The notes under the pieces: generated by a model | Databases searched by the model: none | The model's input: the letters and a program-made list of their open reading frames with translations, nothing else | What the model was told of the DNA's origin: nothing | From: an uncultured Collinsella sp. | GTDB taxonomy: Bacteria; Actinomycetota; Coriobacteriia; Coriobacteriales; Coriobacteriaceae | Reading direction: 5' to 3' | Length of the DNA: 28,452 nt | Assembly (NCBI GenBank): GCA_934655755.1 | Contig: CAKUHA010000016.1 | Span: forward strand, 1-28,452 | Position numbers and translations under genes: made by a program | Shown: positions 18,131 through 25,427 of the stretch, one piece after another | How positions within the stretch are numbered: the stretch's first letter is position 1 | How the letters are laid out: each line of letters begins with the position of its first letter

Positions 18131-18198
18131 TTGGTGCAAAGTAACCTGACCCCCATGCACCAACTTGGTGCAATGGGGGTCAGGTTACTTTGCACCAA
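18131..18198. repeat. Near-perfect 68-base palindrome
   Basis: Arms 18131-18163 and 18165-18198 are inverted copies over 33 bases with a single one-base bulge and a one-base loop. The outer part starts TTGGTGCAAAGTAACC; the inner part holds GACCCCC and TGCACCAA. The unit TTGGTGCA or its complement occurs four times. It directly follows the element at 18064 and precedes the rpmE terminator. Confidence 0.9.
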
Positions 18199-18200
18199 TA

Positions 18201-18240
18201 AAAAAGATAAGGGCCGCGCACCCAAATGGATGCACGGCCC
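18201..18240 (-). terminator. Terminator after rpmE
   Basis: GGGCCGCGCA (18211-18220) and TGCACGGCCC (18231-18240) pair with one G-U on the minus strand and are followed by TTATCTTTTTT. It lies 38 bases beyond the rpmE stop. Confidence 0.88.
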
Positions 18241-18277
18241 TCATGCCATGAATGCGAGTGATTCCGCGGCGAGCTAT

Positions 18278-18703
18278 TTACTCAGCAGCCTCGGTGGTCT
18301 CGGCCTCGGCAGCGGCCTCCTCGACGGGAGCCTCTGCGGGAGCCTCGGCGGCCTGCTTGGCAGCCTCCTCGGCAAACTTAGCAGCACGCTTGGCCTTCTC
18401 GGCAGCCTTAGCCTCAGCGGCGGCCTTGCGAGCGGCCTCGGCCTCAGCAGCCTTGGCAGCCTTGGCAGCCTTGGCCTCCTCGGCCTTCTTGAGCTGGGCG
18501 GCAGCGGCGCCACCGAACTTGTCGGCGAAGCGCTGGACGCGTCCACCGGTGTCGACGAACTTCTGCTGGCCGGTGTAGAACGGGTGGCACTCGTTGCAAA
18601 GCTCAACCTTCATCTCGGACACGGTAGCGTGCGTCTTGAAGGTGTTGCCGCAGGAGCACGTCACCGTGCACTCGACATACTGGGGATGGATACCCTGCTT
18701 CAT
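18278..18703 (-). CDS. rpmE: Ribosomal protein bL31 with an Ala/Glu/Lys-rich C-terminal tail
   Basis: Residues 1 to about 68 are a complete zinc-type bL31: [20 protein letters not shown], then [20 protein letters not shown] and [12 protein letters not shown]. Cys16, Cys18, Cys36 and Cys39 form the zinc site. Normal bL31 stops near residue 70, but this one continues for about 70 residues of [17 protein letters not shown] sequence, predicted as a long charged helix that turns acidic at the end ([13 protein letters not shown]). The frame is open with no sign of a shift, and the ATG at 18703 has AAGGAG. bL31 bridges the ribosomal subunits; the tail would extend from that site. It is transcribed alone. 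Confidence 0.95.
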   Translation of the reverse strand: MKQGIHPQYVECTVTCSCGNTFKTHATVSEMKVELCNECHPFYTGQQKFVDTGGRVQRFADKFGGAAAAQLKKAEEAKAAKAAKAAEAEAARKAAAEAKAAEKAKRAAKFAEEAAKQAAEAPAEAPVEEAAAEAETTEAAE

Positions 18704-18896
18704 GGTAGGACTCCTTATTGGTCAGGCGCTGGTTACCGATCAGCGCATAAGGCGTCTTGGTTTCCGACCAAGACAACAAACTCGGCTATGGTACCACGGC
18801 GCCTCGTGTCCCACAAAAGGTTCACGGTCTTTTCGGAACGACACGAATCTGACCCATCGAAACACATCTCCACCGTTCCTTCAACTGGGAAAATGC
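18704..18896. other. rpmE leader and intergenic sequence
   Basis: The minus strand has CTTGGTC-GGAAA-CCAAG (about 18752-18770), an imperfect hairpin in the rpmE 5' leader that could be an autoregulatory or zinc-related site. I see no convincing promoter hexamers and no gene. Confidence 0.35.
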
Positions 18897-18929
18897 CGTC
18901 CCCGGGGCCTGAGAAGGGCCCCGGGGACG
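18897..18929. repeat. Perfect GC-rich hairpin abutting the left direct repeat
   Basis: CGTCCCCGGGGCC (18897-18909) and GGCCCCGGGGACG (18917-18929) pair perfectly around TGAGAAG. It has the GTCCCC/GGGGAC core of other palindromes in this window, has no T run, and overlaps the left 64-bp direct repeat by two bases. Confidence 0.75.
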
Positions 18930-18991
18930 TTCGACTGACTGCGGGAACGGCCTTTCCGCTCAATGTGTTCGGCTGAGATCGGAAATCAACC
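18928..18991. repeat. Left copy of a 64-bp direct repeat (possible att site)
   Basis: Identical at 62 of 64 positions to 26557-26620 in the same orientation; it includes TCCGCTCAATGTGTTCGGCT. The copies differ at 18934 (A versus G) and within CCTTTCC/CCTGTCC. Just after it, AACTGAAC-TAG-GTTCAGTT forms a small palindrome (18994-19012). Its position at the edge of the accessory genes suggests an element boundary, but a dispersed repeat is possible. Confidence 0.75.
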
Positions 18992-19020
18992 AAACTGAAC
19001 TAGGTTCAGTTGACATGGTT

Positions 19021-19055
19021 AAAAACGAGGGGCGACGCTTTTGCGTCACCCCTCG
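19021..19055 (-). terminator. Terminator at the end of the peptide/ABC cluster
   Basis: CGAGGGGCGACGC (19026-19038) and GCGTCACCCCTCG (19043-19055) form a 13-bp stem around TTTT, with one G-U on the minus strand, followed by TTTTTAACC. It lies 16 bases past the last gene of the cluster. Confidence 0.9.
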
Positions 19056-19070
19056 TCCCGGCCGGTTGCT

Positions 19071-19415
19071 TTAGTTGTACACACGGTAGTTACACTTGAA
19101 CTGGGTTATGTGTCCATAGTTGGAGCGGTACCAACCCGACGTATAGCTGATTGCCTCTGCGCCTAGATAGTCGTAGCCCTTGTTGTAGCGAAGCTGACGG
19201 TAGGTCGTGTCGTACTCTGCTACGTAAAACGTGTCTCCAGAGAAGGCTTTGTACCGGTCCTTAACCGTCGAAGCCATGTACGCGGGTTCGACATCGCCTT
19301 TCTCCCCGTTGAGCGCATAGACGGGTGCCGCGATTCCGCATAAAGCCGTTGCCACGAGGATGGCGTAGACAGCCATGCGCGACGCATTGGACTTCAGCTG
19401 TTCAAATAGTTTCAT
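19071..19415 (-). CDS. Small secreted Tyr-rich protein, candidate bacteriocin-like peptide (cluster gene 5)
   Basis: This 114-residue protein has a Sec signal peptide: basic start MKLFEQLKSNASR, hydrophobic MAVYAILVATALCGIAA, and a PVYA|L cleavage site near residue 34. The mature ~80 residues contain 13 Tyr and one Cys, and include ISYTSGWYRSNYGH. The other small protein of the cluster has ISYRNGYRRSAHH at the matching place, so the two look related. An S-N-Y-x-H stretch also recalls lactococcin 972 peptides, but from memory only. The ATG at 19415 follows AAGGAGG at eight bases; a GTG at 19424 lies inside that site and is rejected. Its start is one base after the stop of the permease-ATPase fusion, so they are cotranscribed. 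Function unproven. Confidence 0.7.
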   Translation of the reverse strand: MKLFEQLKSNASRMAVYAILVATALCGIAAPVYALNGEKGDVEPAYMASTVKDRYKAFSGDTFYVAEYDTTYRQLRYNKGYDYLGAEAISYTSGWYRSNYGHITQFKCNYRVYN

Positions 19416-19416
19416 G

Positions 19417-21231
19417 TCATTCACCTCCTTCGTATGTATCGAGGTATTCCTGCTTGAGCGTCTGCGAGGACGACTCGATCTTTTCCACGAGCGAGCCGGC
19501 TTCGATGAAGTAGAACGAGTTGGTGAGGTCTGCCAGGTCGTCGAGTAGATGGCTTGAAATGAGCACGCTGCGTCCCCGCGCCACCTCGCTGCGCATCGCG
19601 TCGCAGGAGGTTTTCCGCTTTCCCGGATCGAGGCCGTTCAGCGGTTCATCGAGGATGAGGTACGGGCAATCGGTCGATATCGCCATGGCAAGCTTTACCT
19701 GCTGCTTCATTCCTGTCGAGAGTTTACGGGTCGGCTTTTCGAGATATGGGGAGATTCCGAGGGAGTCGCAGAGCGAGTCGATGTCGGCGGCCGATTTCCA
19801 CGCCTCCCTAACGAAAGCAAGGTGCTCGCGGGCCGATAGCGTGGGATAGAGATCCGCGCCGCCCGAAGAGCTCAGGTAGACGAGTTCTGCAAATTCGGCT
19901 GATCGACGTTGGCAGATTCCGTCTGCCGCCAGGCTTCCCGAGCGGATGCGGGTGGGAAATTGGCCCGACAGCGCTTCAAGAAGGGTGGTTTTCCCCGAGC
20001 CGTTGGGAGCAACGAGGCCCGCCGCCGTTCCCGGGCTCAGGAAAAGCGACCCGATTGAAAGTATCGTCGTGCTTCCGTATCCCACGCTCGCGTCTAGAAG
20101 CTCGAGCCCATGGTGCTTTTTCGCGGGTCCAGGCTGTTTGGGGGAACGTGTCGCAACGGCGCCGACCGCAAAAAAGACCGCGACGTATGCCAGGGCCACG
20201 GCAAGCATCGATGCGCTGCCTGAACCGGAGCCAATGAATTCTGTCGGGAAGCATCCTACGTAACCCGTGGCCTCGATAGGCGAGAACACGGCCAGCGGCA
20301 GGAGCCCGAGCACGGCGTTATGCTCCAGCGCCGAATCGGACAATAACGGGAATGCCGGGGCCGCGACAAGCAGCGCTGAGGTAAGGGGGCCTGCGAAGAC
20401 GCGCCTCGTTGCGGTCGATAGGACGGCGGAGAAAACGGATATCAAGGTTCCGCCCGCAAGCAGCGCGAGAAGCAGGGTCGTGAAGACGTTTCCCGCGGTC
20501 GTGGTGGTAAGCGCGCCGTCATGGAAGAAGGCGATCGGGTACCCAATTTGCCCGAAGCCGTTTAGGACCAAGGCGTAAATGCCCCCGGGTGCGAGGCCGG
20601 CGAGGAGCATCGCGGTCCCCGCGCCAATTATTGAAAACACGGTTTGGATAAGGCGCCGGAATTTGGGCACGGGCGCCTTTGCCGCCAGGGTCCCGGGCCT
20701 TGTGGCGCCGAGCACGAGTATCGACGAGAGAAGGAAGGGGATGAAGGGAAGGAAAGACGGCGCCGTGGCAATGGCGTAAGGCAGGAAGGAAAGGAATGGC
20801 AGGTCGTTTGCGGAGGCCGGGATATCCGTGATGCCGGAGCTGCTCAGAGCGCGGCAATACGCGAGGTCTGCGTCATTGGTCTCTCGGTCTCCCACGATGG
20901 ACCCGGATTGGAAGCCTTCGTCCATGAGCGCGTAGTAGCTCTCGGCAGAGTCGAGAAAGGCGGCGTCGGTTTGAGCGGCAAGGGCGGCGTTCGCGTATCT
21001 TGCAAGCTCCGCGTCATTTTGCTGCTCTGGAGATAGGTCTGTGCCGCTGGCCTGGGGCGCGCGCGTATTGAATGCGTCGACAAAGCTCTGCATGCCCTGT
21101 TTCATAAAGAAGGGCCCGTAGATGGGTGAATTGAACGCAATGGGGACGGAAAAGGCTGCAGCGAGAACGAGCGTACAAATCCATACGGCCTTGTCTCTTA
21201 GGATTAGTTTGAGAAGAAGTCGACAGTACAT
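19417..21231 (-). CDS. ABC transporter half-unit: permease fused to ATPase (cluster gene 4)
   Basis: Residues 1-362 form an ABC-2-like membrane domain: helix 1 (about 14-34), an extracellular stretch of ~110 residues, then about five helices (148-176, 195-224, 248-272, 280-298, 340-362). Its LNGFGQIGYP (about 223-232) matches sites in both halves of the neighbouring permease. Residues 375-604 are an ATPase: Walker A APNGSGKTT (408-416), signature LSTGMKQQ (504-511), Walker B YLILDEP (524-530), switch SSH (559-561). The Q-loop site reads VYLSSSGGADLYP, without the usual Gln. A homodimer would make a whole transporter for export of, or defence against, a peptide. The start at 21231 has a weak GGTG ribosome site and no better alternative. 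Confidence 0.82.
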   Translation of the reverse strand: MYCRLLLKLILRDKAVWICTLVLAAAFSVPIAFNSPIYGPFFMKQGMQSFVDAFNTRAPQASGTDLSPEQQNDAELARYANAALAAQTDAAFLDSAESYYALMDEGFQSGSIVGDRETNDADLAYCRALSSSGITDIPASANDLPFLSFLPYAIATAPSFLPFIPFLLSSILVLGATRPGTLAAKAPVPKFRRLIQTVFSIIGAGTAMLLAGLAPGGIYALVLNGFGQIGYPIAFFHDGALTTTTAGNVFTTLLLALLAGGTLISVFSAVLSTATRRVFAGPLTSALLVAAPAFPLLSDSALEHNAVLGLLPLAVFSPIEATGYVGCFPTEFIGSGSGSASMLAVALAYVAVFFAVGAVATRSPKQPGPAKKHHGLELLDASVGYGSTTILSIGSLFLSPGTAAGLVAPNGSGKTTLLEALSGQFPTRIRSGSLAADGICQRRSAEFAELVYLSSSGGADLYPTLSAREHLAFVREAWKSAADIDSLCDSLGISPYLEKPTRKLSTGMKQQVKLAMAISTDCPYLILDEPLNGLDPGKRKTSCDAMRSEVARGRSVLISSHLLDDLADLTNSFYFIEAGSLVEKIESSSQTLKQEYLDTYEGGE

Positions 21232-21257
21232 TTAGAAGCACCTACGTTCCTCAAAGA

Positions 21258-21274
21258 ACTTTTAGATTAAAAGT
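21258..21274. promoter_or_regulatory. Perfect 7-bp-arm palindrome upstream of the fusion gene
   Basis: ACTTTTA-GAT-TAAAAGT lies 27 bases before the fusion-gene start, in the 153-base gap after the ATPase gene. It could be an operator or a weak attenuator. The gap suggests the second half of the cluster may have its own control. Confidence 0.4.
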
Positions 21275-21384
21275 AACAGACCGGATGAAGATACGTGCGA
21301 CGGGGGCGAGGCGAATGGCTGAACGGTATCGATATGCGGGTTCAACGGTATCACATTGGCCACATAGATTTTTAACTTGCATTT

Positions 21385-22134
21385 CTACCCGCCCTTTTCG
21401 TAGAGTCGCCGATACGTGCTTAGCGCACCCTCGGCGCGTCCGGCAGGCTTTGCGAAATGGGATCCAGGAGACTTCGGCGCAGCATCATCTTGCGGAATGC
21501 TTCTAATGAGCCTCCCATCCTTCAAAAACAGAATCTCATCGCACAGCCTATCGACCGAATCCAAGATGTGGGATGACATGATGATGCACGTACCAGAATC
21601 GGCCAGCTTCCTGAGAATCTCGGAATGCAAGTCCACCCTGCTGGGGTCGAGCGCGTTCATGGGCTCATCTAATAGAAGGTACCGCGCGCCCGTCGCATAC
21701 GCAATCGCCAGGGTAAGCTGCTGCTTCATGCCCTGGCTCAGAGTGCGGATCCTCATCTTCGCGAACTCGCCTATCTGCGTTTGTTCCACTATCTCTTCGA
21801 TATCGCGAGCATGCGGCCACATATCGCAAACCATCTTGAGGTGATCTTCCGCACGCAATCCGGGATACAGCAGCGTCCCCTCACCAGGTGCATAGAAGAT
21901 CATAGAACGGACCTCTCTCGCACCCGTACCCTGCACCTCATCCAGAACGATGCTCCCGTCCACGCGAGGACCCGGCAAACCTGCCATCGCACGCAGCAAC
22001 GTCGTCTTTCCATGCCCGTTCGGAGCGACGAGACCGTAGACCGTACCCGGGGCAAACTCAGCGTTCACCGAATCTACGAGCACCTTCTTTCCATAAGAGA
22101 TCGTCAGCGTTTGAAGGTCAATCATCGAGATCAT
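21385..22134 (-). CDS. ABC transporter ATPase (cluster gene 3)
   Basis: The 249-residue ATPase has Walker A APNGHGKTT (37-45) with an unusual His, signature LSQGMKQQ (132-139), Walker B LLLDEP (153-158), and switch His189 in IIMSSHILD. The Q-loop region reads MIFYAPGEGTLLYP, without the usual Gln. These oddities, and the phrase GLVAPNG-GKTTLL, are shared with the ATPase part of the downstream fusion, so the two are close relatives. The last ~40 residues (after IPQDD) are an extra tail. The ATG at 22134 overlaps the permease stop (ATGA); the ATG at 22125 is an alternative with better spacing from AAGGGG. It should power the upstream two-domain permease. Confidence 0.9.
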   Translation of the reverse strand: MISMIDLQTLTISYGKKVLVDSVNAEFAPGTVYGLVAPNGHGKTTLLRAMAGLPGPRVDGSIVLDEVQGTGAREVRSMIFYAPGEGTLLYPGLRAEDHLKMVCDMWPHARDIEEIVEQTQIGEFAKMRIRTLSQGMKQQLTLAIAYATGARYLLLDEPMNALDPSRVDLHSEILRKLADSGTCIIMSSHILDSVDRLCDEILFLKDGRLIRSIPQDDAAPKSPGSHFAKPAGRAEGALSTYRRLYEKGG

Positions 22135-24353
22135 CCCCTTTCGATCTTTGGAACACTCAGGCGCACCATCAACGGAGATACGGCGCCCAAGACCACCAGC
22201 AGAGCGCCCGATGCGCCGACGACCTCTCCAAAAGGCATCGCGTTCGTCCCTCGCCCAAGGAACCCAATCGTCCCCACCTGGGAAGCGGGATCAAACGAGG
22301 CGAATGGAGCCAGCAGCGCGACGCCCATGCCCACGCTTTCAACATGAGCGCTCAACGAACCCAACACCAAGAGAACCGCGCAAACCATTCCGGTGACAAC
22401 GGGGTTGCGGCTAATCGCTGCTGTCAACGCAGCGACGACGGAAATCACGCCGTATGCCATGACCAGCAACGGAATACTGCACAACACCGCCTCCCCCACC
22501 GTGGACGTTGTCGAAGCTCCCGCCCGAATGAGAGCGACGGGATACTCCGATCCACCCGCACCGTTCTTAATCAAGGACACAACCGCAGCGGGAACCATCG
22601 ACACCAAAAGCAGCGCCAAGCCAAGCAGGAGAGACAGCGCAACGGCCGTCAGAAAACGCACATGCGCTGTTGCGGGGACTTGGAGAACCAGAAGGGAACG
22701 ACACTGCAGGTGGATGCACGCAAGCGATGTGACAACCACGGGCAACAGCCAAAACAAGGAAGGAAGCGCTGCCTGGAGATAGGAAAGGAGGATTAATGGG
22801 GGCATCTTCGTACTTAACTCGTAAACCTTGGGGTCCGGCAAGCTCGCGATCGACTCAAGCAGAAGGGCGCGCGCCTCCGCACGAGAAGGAGTCTCCGGCT
22901 CGATTCCGATCGATTGCAGGAGGGTCGCATCTGCCGCGCCCAGCTCGCCTCGAGCGCGCTCGTACGTCGCAAGGCTCTGAAATCCCTCCGCAGGCGTAGG
23001 CGCGTACACGAAACCCGAAAGGGCACCTCGCATGTCTTCCAGGGCCGTCTTGCCCTCGACGTCCATATTCGCAGCGTCCTGCTCTAGATACCGGTCTATT
23101 GAACGGAGCTCGCCATCCCTATACCGAACAGCGGAAACGTTATCAGCGTCAGGAAACATCTCGACCAGAGCCGGGGCCAGCATCGTCGTCGACATTGCAA
23201 TCGCGCACACGGCGATGACAGGAGAACGCAGGAGCAGTTTCCCCATCGTTCTTACGTATGCAACGGCGGAGGCACAAGCGCTCGAACGAGTTGCCGTTCT
23301 CGATGCAGCGAAGGAACCTCTCTCAAGACAAATCGGGGATATCGGGCACGCGCAGCCGCTCTTTCCAGCAACGCAAAGCAGGCTAATTGCCAGCACCTCG
23401 ATCCCGATTGCGCATACGAGGGCAATCGCGCCACGCTCGAAGCAAAGTCCAGGCAGATTCACTATCTGCGTTGTCGGGTACAGGCTATAGGCGCCGACGG
23501 TCAGCTCGGTGTTCGCATACGTAAGGGGATTCAACAGGGCGAACTCACGTAAAGCGATGGATCTTCCGTAATACCCGGGAACCATCGTCACCCCCATCAG
23601 GGCACATACGAACACGATTCCAAGCGTAGGGTTATTGGCAATCTTCACGGCAAGGTGAACGACAAGCGAGATGAACGCTGCCACCAAGAATTGCAAGATG
23701 GCCGTCTGCGCGAACACCAGCCAAGCCGGTTTGATAACCGGAGTCGCATATTGAATGTAGCCTATCGGATAGAACGGCGAGCCCGGGCCATTCTTCACAA
23801 GCGCGGCGATTATCCCTGGAAGATTGATGGCGAGGACGGCAAGCATTGCAAAAACACTCGCCCATACGCTCGATGCAACAAGCCTGCCCAGCTCGCCCAT
23901 CGGTGCCTGGATGATGAGCTTTTCACGTTTGTTAAGACGCGCGGCAAGGAACGAGACGGCAACGGCCGTTGCGACCCATAGCAAGTACTCCTTCGATCCG
24001 TCATAATAGGTGTACTCTCCATCCGATATCTGCAGAAACGGAAGTAGGGGAGAGAGCGGTGCCAAGATAAGACGTCCCGCGGCAAGAGGGTACAGAAGCG
24101 CGGGCATGCTTGATGAAGAGGTATAGACACCGTCCTCCCCCGCATTCACAAGCGCATCCGCATAGGATGCTGACAATTCCTGCTCAACACGGGTTATTCC
24201 CGACTCGAGGTATTCGACCCGTCCGTCGATGCCAGCCGCGCTCCTGAAGACGGGCAGAGCACAAAGAACCATCAACGCAACAACGACAACACAGAGCGAC
24301 CTGGAGGAGAGAAGCGACCTAAAGATCGCCTTCGAGATTTTGAGCATATTCAT
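22131..24353 (-). CDS. Large ABC permease made of two tandem homologous halves (cluster gene 2)
   Basis: The 740-residue protein has two similar membrane halves (about 1-330 and 370-740). Each has one N-terminal helix, an extracellular stretch of ~100 residues, then five or six helices. LVKNGPGSPFYPIGY (from ~185) in half 1 corresponds to LIKNGAGGSEYPVAL (from ~594) in half 2, and NNPTLGIVFVCALM to RNPVVTGMVCAVLL. It therefore supplies both membrane domains of one transporter with the ATPase encoded next. Size and context recall the bacteriocin-associated integral membrane proteins of lactococcin-972-type loci, but no family motif proves this. I chose the ATG at 24353 (AAGG six bases upstream); a longer frame to 24419 crosses a hairpin. 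A Cys-rich linker (CACPISPIC) joins the halves. Confidence 0.82.
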   Translation of the reverse strand: MNMLKISKAIFRSLLSSRSLCVVVVALMVLCALPVFRSAAGIDGRVEYLESGITRVEQELSASYADALVNAGEDGVYTSSSSMPALLYPLAAGRLILAPLSPLLPFLQISDGEYTYYDGSKEYLLWVATAVAVSFLAARLNKREKLIIQAPMGELGRLVASSVWASVFAMLAVLAINLPGIIAALVKNGPGSPFYPIGYIQYATPVIKPAWLVFAQTAILQFLVAAFISLVVHLAVKIANNPTLGIVFVCALMGVTMVPGYYGRSIALREFALLNPLTYANTELTVGAYSLYPTTQIVNLPGLCFERGAIALVCAIGIEVLAISLLCVAGKSGCACPISPICLERGSFAASRTATRSSACASAVAYVRTMGKLLLRSPVIAVCAIAMSTTMLAPALVEMFPDADNVSAVRYRDGELRSIDRYLEQDAANMDVEGKTALEDMRGALSGFVYAPTPAEGFQSLATYERARGELGAADATLLQSIGIEPETPSRAEARALLLESIASLPDPKVYELSTKMPPLILLSYLQAALPSLFWLLPVVVTSLACIHLQCRSLLVLQVPATAHVRFLTAVALSLLLGLALLLVSMVPAAVVSLIKNGAGGSEYPVALIRAGASTTSTVGEAVLCSIPLLVMAYGVISVVAALTAAISRNPVVTGMVCAVLLVLGSLSAHVESVGMGVALLAPFASFDPASQVGTIGFLGRGTNAMPFGEVVGASGALLVVLGAVSPLMVRLSVPKIERG

Positions 24354-24385
24354 CGCCAACCTTAACCTCATCCAGTCGGAACAGA

Positions 24386-24410
24386 GGGGCCGAACAAAAT
24401 GCTCGGCCCT
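24386..24410 (-). terminator. Hairpin between the small-protein gene and the permease gene (possible attenuator)
   Basis: GGGGCCGA (24386-24393) and TCGGCCCT (24403-24410) pair around a 9-base loop. There is no T run, so at most it would reduce read-through and let the small protein be made in excess of the permease. Confidence 0.35.
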
Positions 24411-24419
24411 TCCTCGCAT

Positions 24420-24785
24420 CTAGTAGGTGCTATAGACAAATTGCCATTTATCAGTTGTGCCAAGAACACCACAGGAGCACATTGCAGCGAGGCGGGATTC
24501 CCTATGATGCGCGGATCGGCGATAGCCATTTCGGTAGGAGATCGTCTTGTAAGAGATGTTGAACATCGAGATGCTGTGCCCGCTTACGCCGCGAGGACAG
24601 CTGTAGCTCCAGTAGGTATCGACGACGTCGTCCGTATACCCGAGGGGCTCAACGAGGGCACACTGGCTGCTCTCCTGGGAAGGAGGCATCGGGGTATCCG
24701 CAAAAGCGGGGGCTCCCGGCAGCAACAGACAAAGAGCGAGGCCGAGGAAAACCAAGAGCTTACACGACTAAACAGTACTGAACAT
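24420..24785 (-). pseudogene. Small secreted Cys-containing protein with an in-frame TAG at codon 6 (cluster gene 1)
   Basis: An ATG at 24785 with GGAGAGGA upstream opens a frame reading MFSTV, then TAG (24768-24770), then SCKLLVFLGLALCLLLPGAP and AFA|DTP, which is a normal signal peptide if the TAG is bridged. The mature ~90 residues hold four Cys and ISYRNGYRRSAHH, matching the small protein at the other end of the cluster. Without read-through the only local start is a TTG at 24755 that lacks a ribosome site and gives 111 residues. So the gene is either broken by one nonsense change, expressed from the TTG, or read through. It is the first gene of the cluster, followed by the permease. Comparison to lactococcin 972 is tentative. 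Confidence 0.6.
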
Positions 24786-24820
24786 AATCCTCTCCAATCT
24801 AGAGGGGTTTCGGTTGCAGC

Positions 24821-24867
24821 ATGCTGTGATTACTTGCCGGCAAAGTCAATTTAACATAAACTGTTAA
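24821..24867. promoter_or_regulatory. Divergent promoter region with palindromic operators
   Basis: Plus strand: TTGCCG (24834-24839), 17 bases, TAAACT (24857-24862), serving the DUF2975-like/XRE pair; the palindrome TTAACA-TAAAC-TGTTAA (24851-24867) covers this -10. Minus strand: TTGACT (24844-24849), 17 bases, a weak CAGCAT (24821-24826), serving the peptide cluster. TTGCCGGCAA (24834-24843) is a second palindrome between them. The small XRE protein is the obvious candidate to bind here. The minus-strand leader can also form CCTCT..AGAGG, partly covering the ribosome site of the first small-protein gene. Confidence 0.45.
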
Positions 24868-24905
24868 AAAGTAACCTGAGTTTTTTAAATTCTTCGGAGG
24901 TTATT

Positions 24906-25418
24906 ATGAGTTCCGACAATCGCACTCCCCGGCTTCATTCCTTCCGCATCGCATGTGCGATAGCCTCTGCGACCCTTTGCGCCACCGCCATCGCACAAGT
25001 GGCGTTCTCCTTAAAGCCAGCAATCGAAGTGCTCGACAACCCTGTAATTGCAGACTCTCCCGCGTATCCAGCCCTTGCGATCTCGACATTGGTCCCTGCC
25101 GTCATCGGTATCGCTACGACCATCCTCAGCGCCGTTCTCGTGTGGACGATCAAGAGCGGAGACCCCTTCAAGAAAGGGTCTGCGACATGCTTGAAGGTGC
25201 TCGGCATTCTCTTCGTTGTTCAAGCTGCCACCAGCCTCTACGCCGGCTCACTCAAAACCTCCGTTTCGATGTTTGGCGGCGAGGGGGCCGTCGGCGCCCA
25301 AGAGATCGCTTCATCATTCGATTGGACCTCTCTGGTTCTCGGCATCGTCCTGTTCATGCTTTCCCAGCTCTTCTTGTACGCCCGAGAGCTGTACCTCGAC
25401 TCCGACGAGATTGCGTAA
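24906..25418 (+). CDS. DUF2975-like four-helix membrane protein
   Basis: The 170-residue protein has four hydrophobic segments (about 12-33, 55-82, 95-115, 142-163) with short loops, and ends in a charged ELYLDSDEIA. Size, topology and a small XRE regulator nine bases downstream fit the DUF2975 membrane proteins that are commonly paired with such regulators in Gram-positives. Their function is unknown; sensing or sequestering the regulator at the membrane has been a natural guess. The ATG at 24906 follows CGGAGG. It is transcribed away from the peptide/ABC cluster from a shared control region, which suggests it regulates or protects against that cluster. Confidence 0.75.
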   Translation: MSSDNRTPRLHSFRIACAIASATLCATAIAQVAFSLKPAIEVLDNPVIADSPAYPALAISTLVPAVIGIATTILSAVLVWTIKSGDPFKKGSATCLKVLGILFVVQAATSLYAGSLKTSVSMFGGEGAVGAQEIASSFDWTSLVLGIVLFMLSQLFLYARELYLDSDEIA

Positions 25419-25427
25419 GGAAACGCC

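Noticed and set aside
18928..18991. The 64-bp repeat as a tRNA or tmRNA 3' end used as attB
   Set aside because: It does not fold as a T arm plus acceptor and has no GTTCGANTC-type T loop in the right place.
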